A stretch of DNA of 15,108 bases from NCBI GenBank assembly GCA_021737245.1, contig JAIPEI010000041.1, forward strand, positions 1 through 15,108, written 5' to 3'. The translations under genes and the position numbers were made by a program. Positions 13,909 to 15,108 of this stretch are shown one piece after another (position 1 is the first letter of the stretch; each line of letters starts with the position of its first letter). The notes beneath the pieces were generated by a model. The model made no database searches. It saw nothing but the letters and a program-made list of their open reading frames with translations, and was not told the origin of the DNA. Source of the DNA: Deltaproteobacteria bacterium (GTDB lineage Bacteria > Desulfobacterota > DSM-4660 > Desulfatiglandales > HGW-15).

Positions 13909-14154
13909 ATGCCGATTTATGAATTCAGATGTGTTCCCTGCGGGCAGGTGTTCGAAAAGATCTTCAAGTCTTCCGAGGAGGCCGTGGAGCTCACCTGCCC
14001 CGAGTGCGGCGCCGACGTCGTGGAACGGGTGGTGAGCGTGACGAACCATGCCATGGGGGTAGGCTCCGAGGGCAAGCAGGCCAGGCTGGATTCCAAGTCC
14101 TGCAGCCCGGGCAGCTCCTGCCATACGCTCGAGCTTCCCGGCCACAGCCGCTGA
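13909..14154 (+). CDS. FmdB-type zinc ribbon protein
   Basis: This 81-residue protein begins MPIYEFRCVPCGQVFE, the hallmark of the FmdB/CxxC regulatory zinc-ribbon family. Cys8 and Cys11 with Cys30 and Cys33 (TCPECGAD) form the zinc site. The tail is flexible and carries extra cysteines 65 and 71 (KSCSPGSSC). FmdB was named as a putative regulator of formamidase, but most members have no known function. It follows a good promoter and a leader of about 45 bases, and is 18 bases before the next small gene, so they are probably co-transcribed. Confidence 0.88.
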   Translation: MPIYEFRCVPCGQVFEKIFKSSEEAVELTCPECGADVVERVVSVTNHAMGVGSEGKQARLDSKSCSPGSSCHTLELPGHSR

Positions 14155-14172
14155 ATCCTTCCCCGAAAACCC

Positions 14173-14436
14173 ATGCACGGTGCGCCCGAGCTGCGAGACC
14201 CCTTGCGAAAGCACGAACTCGACGAAGACGATCTGATCCGGATCGGCACGATCTTCGAAGCGGAGATCGTGCCTAGGCTCCGCCGGCATCATGCACGGAT
14301 CGGAACCCTCAACTGCGGTTTCGCAGGCCCCGCCTATGCCGACTGGACCCTCCGCTTCCGTTCCGCCGGGGGCGGCTTCGAGATCACGGAGGTTGAATAC
14401 GACGAGGGCGGGGACGGGCTCGATCTGGATCTCTGA
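14173..14436 (+). CDS. Hypothetical acidic 87-residue protein
   Basis: I do not recognise a family. The product is acidic, with a helix (about 16-40, ELDEDDLIRIGTIFEAEIVP) and a stretch of likely beta strands (44-75). It ends in a very acidic tail (EYDEGGDGLDLDL). A single Cys48 is present and there are no membrane segments. The ATG lacks an obvious ribosome site, but GC pattern, the 18-base gap after the FmdB-type gene and the coherent reading support a real gene. A TTG at codon 11 is an alternative start. Confidence 0.6.
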   Translation: MHGAPELRDPLRKHELDEDDLIRIGTIFEAEIVPRLRRHHARIGTLNCGFAGPAYADWTLRFRSAGGGFEITEVEYDEGGDGLDLDL

Positions 14437-14504
14437 GCAGGGTGCGCTTTCCGGGGGGAAACCCGAAGCCTGTTTTCCGTTGTTCTTCAGGAGACCACTG
14501 ATCC

Positions 14505-15108
14505 ATGCTGGACCGCAAGCTGCAAGGACGGGACTTCATCAAGCGTCCCATGTGCCCATTCTGCGGGGTCATGGTGGAGAGGCCGCGGGAGCTGACCACC
14601 CGGCGGCAGGGTGAGATGCCCGTGGGCAGCTGTGTTTGCGGCGCGGTCTACGCCTGCGACGAGAGCGGCCGAAACGTGGGCCTGGCCCAGATCGAGGCCC
14701 TGGTGTTCGGCTGCGACATGGACTGGGACCTGGCCTGGAGCCTCCTGCCCGAGGAGGACTACCGCCAGGAGATCGTCGAGCAGTACGATCTGCAAAATCA
14801 TTTGATCGTGCCCGGCGGCTTTCTGGACAGCCGCCGCATCCCCGGGGTCCTTGTGTTCGTGCGTCTGCATGACGACGTGCTCGAGGTCACGGCCGAAGGG
14901 GTCCGGAAGCGGCTCGACCGGGCCACCCCAGCTCCGGCTGCGCGGCCCCCTTCCCGGCAGGCCTGGGCGCCGTCTCTGTCCAAGGACGACGTGGAAGCCC
15001 GCATCCGCGCTTACGACCTGGCCCCCCTGCTCGAGGCCGCGCCCACGGACCGAAAGCTCCTCCGGACCCTTCAGCGCCTCCTCTACTCGGGGGAGGACGA
15101 GATGCGCC
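14505..15108 (+). CDS. Zinc-motif hypothetical protein, 3' end beyond the window
   Basis: The frame is open from ATG 14505 to the window end (201 codons seen, no stop). AGGAG (14489-14493) lies 11 bases upstream. Near the N-terminus CPFC (Cys17, Cys20) and CVC (Cys43, Cys45) with Cys51 suggest a zinc-binding unit, followed by ALVFGCDMDWDLAWSLL (about 64-80) and IVPGGFLDSRRIPGVLVFVR. After a Pro/Ala-rich linker (about 145-160) a helical part begins (DDVEARIRAYDLAPLL, LLRTLQRLLYSGEDEMR), which looks like the start of a HEAT-type repeat region. I have an impression of a conserved deltaproteobacterial protein of unknown function but cannot name it. It is likely the third gene of the FmdB-type unit. 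Confidence 0.75.
   Translation, partial: MLDRKLQGRDFIKRPMCPFCGVMVERPRELTTRRQGEMPVGSCVCGAVYACDESGRNVGLAQIEALVFGCDMDWDLAWSLLPEEDYRQEIVEQYDLQNHLIVPGGFLDSRRIPGVLVFVRLHDDVLEVTAEGVRKRLDRATPAPAARPPSRQAWAPSLSKDDVEARIRAYDLAPLLEAAPTDRKLLRTLQRLLYSGEDEMR

Noticed and set aside
14447..14475. Imperfect hairpin before the last gene
   Set aside because: The stem is interrupted and the following bases are not a T run; weak evidence for a terminator.

Overview
The window looks like a chromosomal segment from a GC-rich anaerobic bacterium of the deltaproteobacterial type (Desulfobacterota, for example a sulfate reducer or syntroph). This is inferred from gene content (DUF169, DUF1638, an IS91-type remnant, and an rnc - Elp3-like radical SAM - era order) and from protein style. 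No rRNA or other direct taxonomic marker is present.

The window has two halves. The left half (about 1-7750) is patchy and accessory-like. Genes are separated by long, lower-GC gaps holding a long perfect inverted repeat (1-74), protein-like fragments without good starts (177-341, 5191-5343) and a tail resembling an IS91-family transposase (about 1428-1541). Its intact genes, all on +, are a DUF169 protein, a plant-type O-methyltransferase, a 41-residue Cys-rich mini-protein, a DUF1638 protein, a Crp/Fnr regulator with FNR-like cysteines, an msrB-msrA pair and a ZIP-family metal transporter.

The right half (about 7750-15108) is compact, high-GC housekeeping DNA. On the minus strand rnc, a short Elp3-like radical SAM gene and era are tightly packed, with one overlap, and look like an RNA-processing operon. 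On the plus strand pyrR, an uncharacterised 403-aa gene and a YjbQ-family gene follow one another. A minus-strand ATP-grasp gene is transcribed away from a plus-strand run of an FmdB-type zinc ribbon, an 87-aa hypothetical and a zinc-motif protein that runs off the end. The ATP-grasp and FmdB genes appear to share overlapping divergent promoters.

The most interesting signals are these. (1) A Crp/Fnr-shaped palindrome lies at exactly the class II activation distance from a -10-like hexamer, upstream of the Cys-rich mini-protein and DUF1638 gene and about 1.1 kb from a Crp/Fnr regulator whose cysteine layout resembles the Fe-S sensor FNR. (2) An intrinsic-terminator hairpin with a mutually exclusive alternative stem sits just upstream of the main pyrR promoter. 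(3) Two divergent promoters share one -10 region. (4) An Elp3-like radical SAM enzyme without an acetyltransferase domain lies between rnc and era. No CRISPR array, rRNA, tRNA or complete mobile element was seen.
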